Positions 15,708 to 26,317 are shown, counted from the stretch's first letter. The stretch: 64,000 nucleotides of DNA from JACVCK01 sp041940385 (GCA_041940385.1 JBGTSD010000002.1:4966-68965), one strand, 5' to 3'. Notes: generated from the letters alone by a model not told the origin. Program-made: numbers and translations.

Positions 15708-17998
15708 GCCGCCGCCTCCAGCGCCTCGACCACCGTGCGCCCGCCGCCCGTCTCACCCTCGGAACGCGCGTGCGAGAACAGGCGCGCCATCAGCGTCTCC
15801 AGCAGCGCAATGCACGCCGCGGCGATCAGCAGCGGCAGCGACGCCGGGGCGCCATCGCCCGAAGCGTCCAGCGCCGCGTCGAGCGAGCGATCATCGATCC
15901 ACTCGACATCCTCCGCGATCCCCGCGCCGCCCGGCAGCGCCTGCGCGAGCCACTGCTGCACCGACGGCGCCGTCTGTGTCTCGACGCGCCCGGCGGCGAC
16001 GTCCGCGTTCACCGCGACCAGCCCGCGCGTCCCGCCGCGCTCGTCCACCGCGCGCCACAGCCCGCCGTGACGCACCGGCTCCGACGCGCGCCCGCTCGCA
16101 TCCACGAGAATCGTCGTCGCCTCCGGCGCGCCCTGGCGGCGCGACTGCGCCACCGGCGTCAGCTCCGAGGCCCGCGCCGGCGCCAGCATCCGCCCACCCG
16201 CCGTGTGCGCCATCGCCGCGACCGACTGCCCCGCGCCCTGGCGCACCAGTTCCTGCACCAGCGGCAGCATCAGCGGCTTGGCGGGCATGCTCGTCCACGT
16301 CAGCATCGGCGCCGACGCCATGTACACCACCAGCCCGGCGCCGCGCTCGCCGTCCTCGCCCGCAACGCCCGGCGCCGACGCGATCATCCACGGCTCGCCG
16401 CCCTCGAGCGCCAGCAGCGTGCGCGTCTCCGCGCCCGCTTCCTCCACCGCGAGAATCCGGGAGACGTCCGCCGTCCGCGACAGCGCCGCCCACTCTGCGC
16501 CGAGCAATCCGAAGAGGTTCGACGGCTGCTGCTCCGCGAGACGCGCCGGCGACGGCAGGTCCCGCGCCTCGCGCGCGAGACGCCAATCGAGCTGCAGCGC
16601 CCGTGTCATTGCGTCCGACCACAGATGCACGTTCGTTTCCTGCGGCGGCGTCACCACCACAAGCCCGCCCGTCGCCGCGAAACGACCGATCCGATCCCAC
16701 GCGGCATCGTCCACCAGGTCCGGGCGCGGCACGAACACGACATCGAGCCCCGACAACGACGCCGCGTCCACCGCCGCCGGCGGCAGATCGATCACATCGA
16801 TCGGCGAAGACTCCGAAGGCCGCAGCGCCAAGCGCAGCCACTCGCCCGGCGTCATCCGATCCACGCGCGATGCGCTCCCGAACCGCCGGCGATCCACGAT
16901 CGCCACGCGCAGCGCCTCGCGCACGCCGATCGGCCGCCGGAACACGTTGTCCGACGCGATGGCGTCCGCATCAATCTCCGCAATCACCGCGGCGAACTCG
17001 CCCAGCGTCGTCGAGCCCGTCGGCTCCAGCGACGCGGTCACCGTCAGGTCCGTCTGCCCCGGCGTCCACCGCGCCTGCGCGCGACCGGCCGGCGTCGGCG
17101 CGCCGCCCGACGCGCCCACGACGCTCAGGCGCACCGTCGTCGTCGCCGCCTCGCTCGTCGCCGCGCCCGTCCGCCGCAGCGCAATGCGCACCTGCTCGCC
17201 CGCGAGCGGGTCGCGCCCGCCCGTCAGCGACACCTGGCGCAATGGCTCGACGTTCACCACCTGCACGTTCCCGGGCGCGCCCTCGCTTGGCCGGCTCGCC
17301 ACCAGGCGCGCTTCGATCCCGCCCGGCCCCGTCGCCAGCGCCGGCAGTGGGCGCGCGAGGTCCGCGCTGCCCAGCAGGAAGTCACTGAGCACCACGATCG
17401 TCGGGCTGCCCAGCGTCGAGGCGTTCGCGCTCTCGAGATCGCGCGACACCTGCTCCAGCGCGCCCGCGAAGTCCGCGCCCGCGTCCGTCGCCTGCAAACC
17501 TTCCAGAAGCGTTCGCACCGCCGCTCGATCCGCCGACGGCGGCGCCACCAGCGCCAGCGCCGGCGAACCCAGCGCGATCAGCGCCGCGCGATCCGCCGGC
17601 GTCAGCGTGTCCAGCAGCTTCGACGCCGCCTCCTTGTGCCGGCGCAGCGCCGTCGCGTCCTCCGGCGCGCCCGGCTCGCGCACGCCCGACGCCAGCGCGT
17701 TGTCGATCAGGATGTACACCGTCCGCGAGCCCGGAGCGCCGAGCGCCCCCGCCGCCTCGCTGAGCAGCGGCCGCGCGATCGCCGCGCCGATCAGCAGCAC
17801 CAGAAGGCACCGCGCCGCCAGCAGCAGCCACCGCTCTAAACGCAGCCGCCTGCGCGTCCGCCGATGCGCCTCGATGATGAACCGCATCGCGCCCCACAAC
17901 ACCGGCTTGCGACGACGACGCAGCAACAGGTGAATCAGGATCGGGATCGCCACGCACGCGGCGCCGGCGATGAACAGCGTGGGATGCGTGAAGTTCAC
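15704..17998 (-). CDS. BatA-like membrane protein with a degenerate VWA domain
   Basis: A 764-residue protein opening with the BatA N-terminal signature: a membrane helix then PILIHLLLRRRRKPVLWGAM (residues 19-38), and a second helix (LLLAARCLLVLLIGAAIA). The VWA-like domain follows, but where the metal site DxSxS is expected it has ILIDNALASG (Asp99, Ala101, Ala103), so divalent-metal binding is unlikely. VVLSDFLLGS later matches the VWA core. A C-terminal GATase-like region and a last helix (LPLLIAAACIALLETLMARL) complete it. Start is GTG 17998 with GGAGGG just upstream. Downstream it overlaps the intact VWA protein by ATGA, so the two may act as an inactive/active pair. Confidence 0.84.
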   Translation of the reverse strand: MNFTHPTLFIAGAACVAIPILIHLLLRRRRKPVLWGAMRFIIEAHRRTRRRLRLERWLLLAARCLLVLLIGAAIARPLLSEAAGALGAPGSRTVYILIDNALASGVREPGAPEDATALRRHKEAASKLLDTLTPADRAALIALGSPALALVAPPSADRAAVRTLLEGLQATDAGADFAGALEQVSRDLESANASTLGSPTIVVLSDFLLGSADLARPLPALATGPGGIEARLVASRPSEGAPGNVQVVNVEPLRQVSLTGGRDPLAGEQVRIALRRTGAATSEAATTTVRLSVVGASGGAPTPAGRAQARWTPGQTDLTVTASLEPTGSTTLGEFAAVIAEIDADAIASDNVFRRPIGVREALRVAIVDRRRFGSASRVDRMTPGEWLRLALRPSESSPIDVIDLPPAAVDAASLSGLDVVFVPRPDLVDDAAWDRIGRFAATGGLVVVTPPQETNVHLWSDAMTRALQLDWRLAREARDLPSPARLAEQQPSNLFGLLGAEWAALSRTADVSRILAVEEAGAETRTLLALEGGEPWMIASAPGVAGEDGERGAGLVVYMASAPMLTWTSMPAKPLMLPLVQELVRQGAGQSVAAMAHTAGGRMLAPARASELTPVAQSRRQGAPEATTILVDASGRASEPVRHGGLWRAVDERGGTRGLVAVNADVAAGRVETQTAPSVQQWLAQALPGGAGIAEDVEWIDDRSLDAALDASGDGAPASLPLLIAAACIALLETLMARLFSHARSEGETGGGRTVVEALEAAA

Positions 17999-18055
17999 GC
18001 CGCCCTCCCGCGCTCCGCGCTCATCGCCCGATCCGTCAAGCCCGTCGCCTCCCTG

Positions 18056-19078
18056 CTACCCGACCTTCAGTCGCTTGATCTGCGCATTCCGACGCGCGAT
18101 GAACGCCGCCAGCGGCGGCCCGAGCCAGTCGTGCGTGCTCACCACCTGGAAGTCAAACCCGAAGCTCCGCGCGATCTTCTGCACCTCCGCGCGGTGCGCC
18201 TGGAACGCCTCGAGGTACGCCTTCCGGATCGAGCGCGGATCCAATCGCACCCGCGGCTCGCCCTCCAGACCCACGAACGGAACCTCGTCCCCGAAATCGA
18301 ACGTCGCCTCGCGCCGATCCACCACCTGGAACAGGATCGCGTCGTGACGCTTGTGCTTCGCGCGCGCCAGCGCCGTCTTGATCGACGCCGGGTCCGTGTA
18401 GAAGTCGCTGATCAGAACCAGCAGGCAACGGTTCGTCACCTTCGCCAGCAACTGATCCATCGCCCGAGGCAAGTCCGTCGGCTTGTCCACCGGGTGCGTC
18501 GCCAGCAGGTTCACGATCTGCCGCCACTGCCCTTGCGCGCCCGACTGCCGCAGAATCCCCAGCGCCTGGTCCGCGTACACCATCAACCCCGCGCGATCGC
18601 CCTGGCGGAGCGAGATGTACGACATCGCCGCGGCCACCGCCGTCGCGTGATCGAACTTCGTCCAGTTCGCCCGCCCGTCGACGCTCGTCTTCCGCCCGAC
18701 GCCCGACGCCTCCTCGAACAGGCGCGACCCGAAGTTCATCGACCCCGACCCGTCCACCATCACCACGAGGTCGAGGTTCGTCTCCTGCTGGTGCTGCTTC
18801 ACGTACAGCTTGTCCGAGCGGCCGTAGACCTTCCAGTCCAGCCGCCGGATGTCGTCCCCCGCCGCGTACGGCCGGTGCTGGGCGAACTCCACCGAGAACC
18901 CCTGGTACGGGGACCGGTGCATGCCGCTCATCACGCCCTCGACGATGTGCTTGGCCCGCAGCTCGAACGACCCCAGACGAGCGAGCGTCTGCGGGTGCAG
19001 ATACATCGTCGCGTCGACCTGCGCCGCGGCGCCGGCAGGTCCCGCCAGGTTCGGTGTCTTCGGTGTCGGCTCGGGCAC
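18056..19078 (-). CDS. DUF58 family protein with VWA metal site
   Basis: A 340-residue cytoplasmic protein typical of MoxR partners. The DUF58 core RPYAAGDDIRRLDWKVYGRS (69-88) is followed by YVKQHQQETNLDLVVMVDGSGSM, which contains the MIDAS (Asp109, Ser111, Ser113). A later strand is CLLVLISDFYTDP. GTG 19078 (MPEPTPKTPN) is preferred: a TATGCT element ends five bases before it, and the family commonly begins with a short Pro/Thr segment. An ATG at 19006 is the alternative. It is the first gene of the chain running to the NPCBM-like gene, with 57 nt before the BatA-like start. MoxR lies further upstream, separated by the nuclease-like gene. Confidence 0.9.
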   Translation of the reverse strand: MPEPTPKTPNLAGPAGAAAQVDATMYLHPQTLARLGSFELRAKHIVEGVMSGMHRSPYQGFSVEFAQHRPYAAGDDIRRLDWKVYGRSDKLYVKQHQQETNLDLVVMVDGSGSMNFGSRLFEEASGVGRKTSVDGRANWTKFDHATAVAAAMSYISLRQGDRAGLMVYADQALGILRQSGAQGQWRQIVNLLATHPVDKPTDLPRAMDQLLAKVTNRCLLVLISDFYTDPASIKTALARAKHKRHDAILFQVVDRREATFDFGDEVPFVGLEGEPRVRLDPRSIRKAYLEAFQAHRAEVQKIARSFGFDFQVVSTHDWLGPPLAAFIARRNAQIKRLKVG

Positions 19079-19083
19079 GCCCA

Positions 19084-19089
19084 AGCATA
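19084..19089 (-). promoter_or_regulatory. -10 element abutting the DUF58 start
   Basis: TATGCT on the minus strand lies five bases before GTG 19078 with no Shine-Dalgarno between. It supports the GTG start and a leaderless transcript. No clear -35 is seen. Confidence 0.45.
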
Positions 19090-19230
19090 TCGGACGCCCG
19101 AAGACCGGATGCGATCCATATTCCAAAGGTTCCGAGCGGCGCCGCCGCGCCGGTGAACAGCCCCGCCCGCAAGGACCGGGTCGCAGCGCTCAAAGACCTC
19201 TCAACCGCGGAGCGGCGCCACCCAGATCGC

Positions 19231-20769
19231 TCAGCACACCACCCCGTAATTCGTCAGCACCGTGTTGAGATCCGCGAAGTCCACATCCCCGTCGCCGTCG
19301 AAGTCGCCGGGGAGCCCCTGACCCGTCTCGTTGTACGAGCCGAGCACGATGTTCAGGTCGGCGAAATCCACCACGCCGTCCCCGTTCGCATCGCCCGGGC
19401 ACACCACGCCGACAAACCCGCTCAGCATCACCACGCGCACCGGCTCGTCCGGCGCATCGGAGAGGATCGTCAGTGTCCCTTCCTTCATGCCCGACGACGA
19501 CGTGTCCATCACCACCGCGTGCGCGTTGCCCCCGCCGCCCGCGGCGTCGGTGAACGGCCCCGCGCTCATCACCATGAACGGCCCCGACGCCTCCAGCGTG
19601 TAGTGCAGCGCCGAGATTCCCGACACCGTCCACAACGCCACATCGCCCGCGTTCGACACCGTCGCGTCCATTGACGCGTTCGCGCCGAGCGCGACCGTGC
19701 CGAAGTCGATCGATGTCTCGGAGTCCACCTCCGGCGGAACGCGCAGGTCCATGAAGACCGGCAGGTGTCCCGCGCCGACGCACACGTCCTTGAGCGCCTG
19801 CGCGATCGTCGGGCCCACCATCGTGTTGCCCGCGACGCGCAGCGCCTGGTCGTAGGTCGTGCCGTCGTTGCCCCACGAGCGGTAGGAGTGGTTCGGATCG
19901 TCCCACGTCGTGCTGCTGTACGGAACGGGCAACCCCGTGCCGCCGTCGATCGCGCCGATGTACGCGAGTCCGGTTTGCTCGATCAGCGACGCCGACACGA
20001 GCAACTGATCATGCCGATCGTCCATCCCGCCCGCGCCCACCGGGTCCTGCGTGTGCACGAAGCGGTACGTGAAGTTGTTGTTCCAGCTCCCGGGGGTCGA
20101 GATCGGATCGAAGAACCGCCCCGCGTTGTTCGCCTGGACGCCGATCATCTCCTGGTACGCCGCCTGGTTCGACGACTGGATGTTGAAGTCGCCGCCGAGG
20201 ATGAACGACCACCCTTCCGGCAATGTCTCCGCATCATCACGAATCCGCTGCGCCTCGACCAAGCGGCGCGCCTGATCGTCCGAGCCCGAGCCCGACTTCA
20301 TGTGCACGCTGTAGCACGCCATCACCGCCTCGGGCGCCGCGTAACCCACCGGGCGAATGTCGTAGCGCATGATGTTGCGCGGGTGATTCGGCGCCGTCCC
20401 ACCCGTCGCCACCACGACCGTGTCGAGCAGCTCCACCTTGCTCGTGCGATACACCATCGCGCTGTCCGTGTCCGGACCGTTCACGAACGGCGCCGCGGCC
20501 CAGTCGCCATCCACGAACCCCGGCGCCGTGTTGAGAATGTCCACGAACTGCGTCAGCGCGCTCTCGCTCAGGAACTCCTGGAGCAGGATCACGTCCGGCG
20601 CCATCGAGCGACCCTCGAACTCCCCGTACACCGACGCCTGCAGCGCCGCCACGCGCCCTCCGCCGTAGTTCGAGATGTTCCAGGTCACGACCCGAAGCTG
20701 CGCGCTCGCGTGGGGCGCAATCACACCAACGATCGCCGCGCTCAGCGCGGCCGCAATCCTCTGACGCAT
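19231..20769 (-). CDS. Secreted endonuclease/exonuclease/phosphatase-fold protein with EF-hand tail
   Basis: A 512-residue secreted protein: signal peptide (MRQRIAAALSAAIVGVIAPHASA), then an endonuclease/exonuclease/phosphatase fold. Motifs are LRVVTWNISNYGG (Asn near residue 31), VILLQEF (metal Glu), SVHMKSGSG, ILGGDFNI (Asp/Asn) and GHLPVFMD as the final His motif, where the usual SDHxP is replaced by GHLP. A beta-sandwich of about 120 residues (SIDFGTVALGANASM...) follows, then the 56-residue doubled EF-hand tail from CPGDANGDGV to a terminal Cys. ATG 20769 has GAGGAGA about eight bases upstream. It may hydrolyse extracellular nucleic acid or phosphodiesters. It separates moxR from its usual DUF58 partner. 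Confidence 0.88.
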   Translation of the reverse strand: MRQRIAAALSAAIVGVIAPHASAQLRVVTWNISNYGGGRVAALQASVYGEFEGRSMAPDVILLQEFLSESALTQFVDILNTAPGFVDGDWAAAPFVNGPDTDSAMVYRTSKVELLDTVVVATGGTAPNHPRNIMRYDIRPVGYAAPEAVMACYSVHMKSGSGSDDQARRLVEAQRIRDDAETLPEGWSFILGGDFNIQSSNQAAYQEMIGVQANNAGRFFDPISTPGSWNNNFTYRFVHTQDPVGAGGMDDRHDQLLVSASLIEQTGLAYIGAIDGGTGLPVPYSSTTWDDPNHSYRSWGNDGTTYDQALRVAGNTMVGPTIAQALKDVCVGAGHLPVFMDLRVPPEVDSETSIDFGTVALGANASMDATVSNAGDVALWTVSGISALHYTLEASGPFMVMSAGPFTDAAGGGGNAHAVVMDTSSSGMKEGTLTILSDAPDEPVRVVMLSGFVGVVCPGDANGDGVVDFADLNIVLGSYNETGQGLPGDFDGDGDVDFADLNTVLTNYGVVC

Positions 20770-21107
20770 CGACGACTTCTCCTCGTGACGGGGCCTCGAC
20801 GTTCGCCACGCTTCGCGGCGCAGCGGGCACAACGTAGGCCCATCCCGAGCCCGTTCAAGCCGCTCGAAACGACTTTCGACGATCACACCAAGGAATCGCG
20901 TTGTAGTCGGAAAACGTTCGGGTGGCCGCGCCACCGAACTCGGCTCGGCGAGGTCGGCGCTTCTCCGGATCCTCTTCGAGTTCTTCGCGTCCTTCGCGTT
21001 CACTCCCCCGATCCACACCGGTCGCCGCGGCGACCAGTGTGCCACCCAATCCCATCTCCTCCGCGTTCTCCGCGCCCTCTGCGCGCTCTGCGTTCACGCC
21101 TTCGCGC
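20770..21107 (+). other. Intergenic stretch between moxR and the nuclease-like gene
   Basis: 338 bp with no convincing gene. The part next to the nuclease-like start should hold its promoter. The part towards moxR holds the dispersed repeat described separately, plus an extra half copy of its pyrimidine-rich tail at about 20973-21002 (CTTCGAGTTCTTCGCGTCC and onwards). Confidence 0.7.
21014..21095 (+). repeat. Dispersed intergenic repeat, copy 1 (hairpin plus CTCTGCG-type tail)
   Basis: CACAC and GTGTG arms surround the perfect 16-bp palindrome GGTCGCCGCGGCGACC (21020-21035). GTGTGCCACCCA follows, then a tail of CTCCGCG/CTCTGCG units ending in GTTCA. Copy 2 at 27181-27258 on the opposite strand shares AGTGTGCCACCCA exactly and the last 29 bases with five differences. 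Confidence 0.75.
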
Positions 21108-22217
<1,110 letters not shown>

Positions 22218-22325
22218 GAACAGGCCTCCATGCACGCCGCATTAGCGCCGCGGCGTCGATGATAGGGACCGGACGCCGACAGGTTCCGATCGGTTCCTTC
22301 CCCTCGTGACATCACATTCCGCGCT

Positions 22326-22331
22326 TACGAT
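22326..22331 (+). promoter_or_regulatory. -10 element abutting the mutM start
   Basis: TACGAT ends five bases before ATG 22337; the five intervening bases (CGCCC) hold no ribosome site. This is the leaderless pattern seen at upp, tmk and others. Confidence 0.45.
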
Positions 22332-22336
22332 CGCCC

Positions 22337-23191
22337 ATGCCCGAGCTGCCCGAGGTCGAAACCGTCCGGCGCACCCTCGAGCCCCACGTTCTGCGCCGGC
22401 GCATCGACAGTGTCCGCATCCGCCGAAGCGACGTCATCGACGGCCCCGCTTCGCCGCGGGACCTCCTCGCCGGCGATTCCGTCGCTTCGCTCCTCCGCCG
22501 CGGCAAGCAGCTCGCCCTCGTCGGCGCGGGCGGGCGCGTGCTCCTCGTCCAGCTCGGCATGACCGGCAGCTTCGTTGCCTCGACCGATGAGCCGAACGAA
22601 GTGGACCCGCACATCCACGTCGTCTGGCGCCTGAACGACCCGAAGCGCCCGCTCTGGCTCCGCTTCCGCGACCCGCGCCGCTTCGGCGGCCTGCGCACGT
22701 TCCCCAATCTCACCGCGCTCGAGCAGCACTGGCTCGAACTCGGCCCCGATGCGCTCACGATCGGGGTCGATCAGCTTGCTTCCGCGCTCGGCGACTCGCG
22801 CCGCGCCGTGAAGGCCGCGCTGCTGGACCAGAACGCCCTCGCCGGCGTCGGGAATATCTACGCCGACGAGGCCCTCTTCCTCGCCGGCATCCGCCCCACG
22901 CGACGCTGCGACCGCCTCACCGGCCCCGAGTGGGCTCGCCTCGCCAACGCCATCCGGGCCGTCCTGGCCGCCTCCATCGCCCGTGGCGGGAGCACCCTCC
23001 GGGACTTCCGCAGCGCCGACGACCAGGCCGGCGCCTATCAGCAGGACCGCCTCGTCTACGACCGCGCCGGCCACCCCTGCGCCCGGTGCGCCCGATCGCT
23101 CCTGTCCACCCGGATCGCGGGGCGCGCGACCGTCTACTGCCCCACCTGTCAGTCGGCCCGAAACCGGTCATCCGCACTTATCCACCAATGA
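22337..23191 (+). CDS. mutM: Formamidopyrimidine-DNA glycosylase (Fpg)
   Basis: Base-excision repair enzyme that removes 8-oxoguanine and other oxidised purines and nicks the abasic site. The 284-residue protein begins PELPEVETVRR with catalytic Pro and Glu exposed after Met removal. It has the beta-hairpin Lys in LLRRGKQL, QLGMTGSF, the helix-two-turn-helix DQNALAGVGNIYADEALF, the RGGSTLRDFRSADDQAGAYQ segment, and a C-terminal zinc finger (CARC-x16-CPTC). Length and order are normal. It is divergent from moxR and its 3' end carries the first DnaA-box-like sequence of the origin region. Confidence 0.97.
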   Translation: MPELPEVETVRRTLEPHVLRRRIDSVRIRRSDVIDGPASPRDLLAGDSVASLLRRGKQLALVGAGGRVLLVQLGMTGSFVASTDEPNEVDPHIHVVWRLNDPKRPLWLRFRDPRRFGGLRTFPNLTALEQHWLELGPDALTIGVDQLASALGDSRRAVKAALLDQNALAGVGNIYADEALFLAGIRPTRRCDRLTGPEWARLANAIRAVLAASIARGGSTLRDFRSADDQAGAYQQDRLVYDRAGHPCARCARSLLSTRIAGRATVYCPTCQSARNRSSALIHQ

Positions 23192-23611
23192 TGCACTCGC
23201 CGGATGGCTCACCTCGGAGACGTCCCGAATGACCATGTGGGTGGACAACCGACGGGGCTCTCTGACTTCTACAAGAAGAAGAGAACTCTCATCATCACAG
23301 CAGTAACGCCTGGCGCTTGGGGACATCGTCGCCGCGATGCGCCATAAGTGCCTGCATGCGCTGATGTTATGGGTAATCCGGGGCCTCCGCACAACCTGTC
23401 GGGAACATCTCGCCACCCGTCGATCAGCGCCGACAGGGATCGGCTCGTTTCCGCGCCGACGGGTTGTCCACAGGATGACCCGGGAGTTGGAGGGCGCGAT
23501 GCGCCACCGTCGCGCCGGGTTGTCCACGAAGGACGCACAACGGCAAACCGAACGTGAACAAACCTTTACGTATGTGTGGTCGCGATCTGTTGGGTGTCCG
23601 CGCCCCGGGCC
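23178..23611 (+). other. Probable chromosomal origin region (oriC) with DnaA boxes
   Basis: About 420 bp without a gene between convergent mutM and dnaA. It holds four DnaA-box-like 9-mers (consensus TTATCCACA): TTATCCACC at 23178-23186 (one mismatch), TTGTCCACC on the minus strand at 23240-23248, TTGTCCACA at 23464-23472 (one mismatch) and TTGTCCACG at 23520-23528. Less GC-rich stretches lie at about 23260-23308 and 23550-23580. Short frames here have no recognisable protein. Box clustering beside dnaA is the classical bacterial origin layout; parS-like sites lie about 4 kb away. Confidence 0.65.
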
Positions 23612-25084
23612 TTACGCCGCGCTGGGAGGCCGGCGGAGGAGCCGTTCCTCGATCGCCCGGATCTGGTCGGCGAGCTGCCCGTTGATCCGCACCCGCTCCT
23701 CGATCGTCCGGACCCCGTGCATCACGGTGGTGTGGTCCCGGCCGCCGAAGTACCCGCCGATCTCCTCCAGGGAGAGCGTCGTGTACCGCCGCCCGAAGTA
23801 CATGCAGATCTGCCGCGGCTGGGCGACCGACTTCTGCCGGCGCTTGCCCTGCAGGTCCGACAGCTTCAGCGAGTAGAACTCGGCGACGACGTCCATGATC
23901 GTCGGGATCGTGACCTGCGGCGCCGTGCGGGCGGGCGCATCGCGAAGCACCAGGTCCACCAGTTCTCGACCGATCGGCTTGTTCTCGACGATCGAGAGCA
24001 TCTGCAGGCGGATGATCGCGCCCTCCAGCTCGCGGATGTTCGAATCGATCCGCGCCGCGATCTGCTCCGCGACCTCGTCGGGCATGTCCACGCCGCGGAG
24101 CGCGGCCTTCTTCGTCACGATCGCCACGCGCGTCTCGAAGCCGGGGCGCTCCAGCTCCGCGACGAGCCCCCACTTGAAGCGCGAGACGAGCCGTTCTTCA
24201 AGGTCCGGGATCTGATCGGGCGGCGCATCCGACGACAGCACGATCTGCTTGTGCGCCTGGAAGAGCGAGTTGAACGTGTGGAAGAACTCTTCCTGCGTGC
24301 GGTCGCGCTTCGCGAGGAAGTGGATGTCGTCGATCACCAGCACGTCCACGTCGCGGAAGCGGTGGCGGAAGGACGCCATCTCGCCGCCCTGCACCGACTC
24401 CATGAACTGCGTGATGAACGACTCGCACGAGACGAAGTGGATCGCCGCGCCCGGCTGCTTTTCCAGGACGCGGCTGCAGATCGCCTGCAGCAGGTGCGTC
24501 TTGCCCAGACCCACGCCGCCGTGCAGGAACACGGGGTTGTACGCGCGCCCGGGGTTCTCCGCGACGGCGACGGCCGCGGCGTGCGCGAGGCGGTTCTCCG
24601 GCCCTGTCACGAAGTTGTCGAACGTGTAATCGGGGCTGATGACGAGCGTGTCGTCGGCCGGGCGCGCCGGGGGAAGCACGACGTGCTTGTTCGGCTTCGC
24701 GACGGGCTTGAGCTCGGTCTCCGACGCGGGACGGTCGTTGTTCGTCGTCTCGAACGCTTCCAGCGTTTCGGCGCCCTCGCGCGGCGGTTCGGCGTGCGCG
24801 TGGGCCGCGCCGTTCTGTTTCGCGGGGTGCTCGTCCGCTTCCGAACCGACGAACCGCACCGACAGCAGCATCCCGGTGACGGCCTGCGCCGCCTCGGCGA
24901 ACGAATCCACGCACTCGCGCTCGAGATACTGACGACGGATCGGCTGGATCACCCGCAGCCAGAGCGCGCCGGTCTCCACGCCGAGACACTCGATCTCGTC
25001 GAACCACCGTCGGCAGAGGCCGATGTGGTGCTTGCGCATGTGCGCGAGAATACCGTCCCAGATCGCGCGATCGGGAGCGCTCAT
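23612..25084 (-). CDS. dnaA: Chromosomal replication initiator DnaA
   Basis: AAA+ initiator that binds DnaA boxes and melts oriC. The 490-residue protein has all four domains: N-terminal domain I (about 1-80, IWDGILAHMRKHH...), a Glu/Ala-rich linker (80-145), the ATPase with Walker A GGVGLGKT (189-196) and Walker B LVIDDIHF (249-256), and domain IV with the DnaA-box signature GGRDHTTVMHGVRTI (447-461). ATG 25084 is used; a TTG two codons earlier is possible. Its 3' end faces the probable oriC; upstream is the ribonuclease Z-like gene on the same strand, 155 nt away. Confidence 0.98.
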   Translation of the reverse strand: MSAPDRAIWDGILAHMRKHHIGLCRRWFDEIECLGVETGALWLRVIQPIRRQYLERECVDSFAEAAQAVTGMLLSVRFVGSEADEHPAKQNGAAHAHAEPPREGAETLEAFETTNNDRPASETELKPVAKPNKHVVLPPARPADDTLVISPDYTFDNFVTGPENRLAHAAAVAVAENPGRAYNPVFLHGGVGLGKTHLLQAICSRVLEKQPGAAIHFVSCESFITQFMESVQGGEMASFRHRFRDVDVLVIDDIHFLAKRDRTQEEFFHTFNSLFQAHKQIVLSSDAPPDQIPDLEERLVSRFKWGLVAELERPGFETRVAIVTKKAALRGVDMPDEVAEQIAARIDSNIRELEGAIIRLQMLSIVENKPIGRELVDLVLRDAPARTAPQVTIPTIMDVVAEFYSLKLSDLQGKRRQKSVAQPRQICMYFGRRYTTLSLEEIGGYFGGRDHTTVMHGVRTIEERVRINGQLADQIRAIEERLLRRPPSAA

Positions 25085-25239
25085 CAGCAAAGTCTCTGCC
25101 GGTTGTCCGGCGGTATGGAGTCAGTTCGGCGGCGCTCGTTACACCCTTGTTGGTCCCGTCGGCGCCGCGCCGCACGAATGCGGCTGACGTCGTGATCGGA
25201 ACACCCGCCTGAGCGCCCTCAACGAAAGCGGGGCCAAAG

Positions 25240-26208
25240 TTACGTCTGGTCCCCGTCCATGTCAACAGCCGAGGCGCGCGAAGACGCGCCTCGTTGCGCT
25301 TCCGCGTCCGCGGCCTCCGACAGTTGACGCTCGTATCGCATTTTGTTCGCGCGATGATCCATCAAAAACTCCACGCGCGACGCTTTTTCACGCCCCACCA
25401 TCTCCACGAGCCGCTTGCGCGCATACGCCATGTTCGTCCGGCGCGACAGGTGCGTCAGCACCAGCGTCTTGCACTCGAGCACGCGCAGCCACTCCACGAT
25501 GTCGTCCAGGTGCAGATGCTTGCCGATCGTCGCGCGCTGCTTGTGGTCCGGCTCGACAAACGTGCACTCGCACACCACCACCTGCGCCGTGCGCACGTCG
25601 CTGCGCACCAGCCACGGGCCCGGCGACGTGTCGCCCAGGTACGCGATCAGCGGCGCCTCCAGCCGGCGGGTGATCTCGACCCCCGACGCCTTCAATTCCC
25701 GCAGCTTTTCCTGCGGTAAATCGACGTACTCGGGCTTGAGCTTGCTCCGCCGCTCGAGGATCACGTAGCCGAACGCGGGGCACGTGTGCTCCACCTCGAA
25801 CGCGCGCAGCGCGATGTTGTTCTTGATCTCGACTTCCTGCTCGGGCTGCATCGGCACGAGGTTGAACGGCGTCACCTGCTGCTCGAGCTCGACATAGCCC
25901 TCCATCATCCGGCGCACCGCGCGCTCGAGACGCGCATCGCACACGATCGTCCCCGGGCCCATGCCCTGGAACACCCGCTGCGAGCACCAGTACGCCAGAC
26001 CGCCGATGTGGTCCATGTGCCCGTGGCTGACCGCGACGAACTTGCTCGCGAGCATCGGACGCGGGCACGAGCCCATGTCGAAGCACACGTCGAGCTCCGG
26101 CGCCTGCACACAGGTCGCTTCGCCCGCGACGCTCGTCCCCTGCACCCGGAACGGCGGGACGTACACGAAGCCGAGAGGCCCCTCGCGCGGGGGCGGCTTG
26201 GGAAGCAT
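25240..26208 (-). CDS. Ribonuclease Z-like metallo-beta-lactamase-fold protein
   Basis: A 322-residue MBL-fold hydrolase resembling short-form tRNase Z, which trims tRNA 3' trailers. The zinc motif is VSHGHMDHIGGL (HxHxDH). Further ligands are likely in FEVEHTCPAFGYV, YLGDTSPGP, VCECTFVEPDHKQRA and LTHLSRRT, in the order expected for tRNase Z. The C-terminal ~30 residues are low-complexity and charged. ATG 26208 has a strong GGAGG eight bases upstream. It sits just upstream of dnaA. A general RNase or other MBL hydrolase cannot be excluded, so no symbol is given. Confidence 0.87.
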   Translation of the reverse strand: MLPKPPPREGPLGFVYVPPFRVQGTSVAGEATCVQAPELDVCFDMGSCPRPMLASKFVAVSHGHMDHIGGLAYWCSQRVFQGMGPGTIVCDARLERAVRRMMEGYVELEQQVTPFNLVPMQPEQEVEIKNNIALRAFEVEHTCPAFGYVILERRSKLKPEYVDLPQEKLRELKASGVEITRRLEAPLIAYLGDTSPGPWLVRSDVRTAQVVVCECTFVEPDHKQRATIGKHLHLDDIVEWLRVLECKTLVLTHLSRRTNMAYARKRLVEMVGREKASRVEFLMDHRANKMRYERQLSEAADAEAQRGASSRASAVDMDGDQT

Positions 26209-26317
26209 CGCGAAACCTCCGAGGACGGGCTTTCGCCCGAGCCGGTGAACTCTGGGATCACTCCAACAGGGCCGATCCTAGGCGCGGCCTCCCCGCCGGC
26301 CCCTCCACCCCCGCGGG

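Noticed and set aside
13293..17839. Several plus-strand frames of 570-925 codons opposite the VWA genes
   Set aside because: Same high-GC shadow effect; the compositions are Arg/His/Pro-rich nonsense and the minus-strand genes have recognisable membrane and VWA motifs.
23168..23527. Short open frames in the gene-free region between mutM and dnaA
   Set aside because: They lack protein-like composition and ribosome sites and overlap the DnaA-box cluster.
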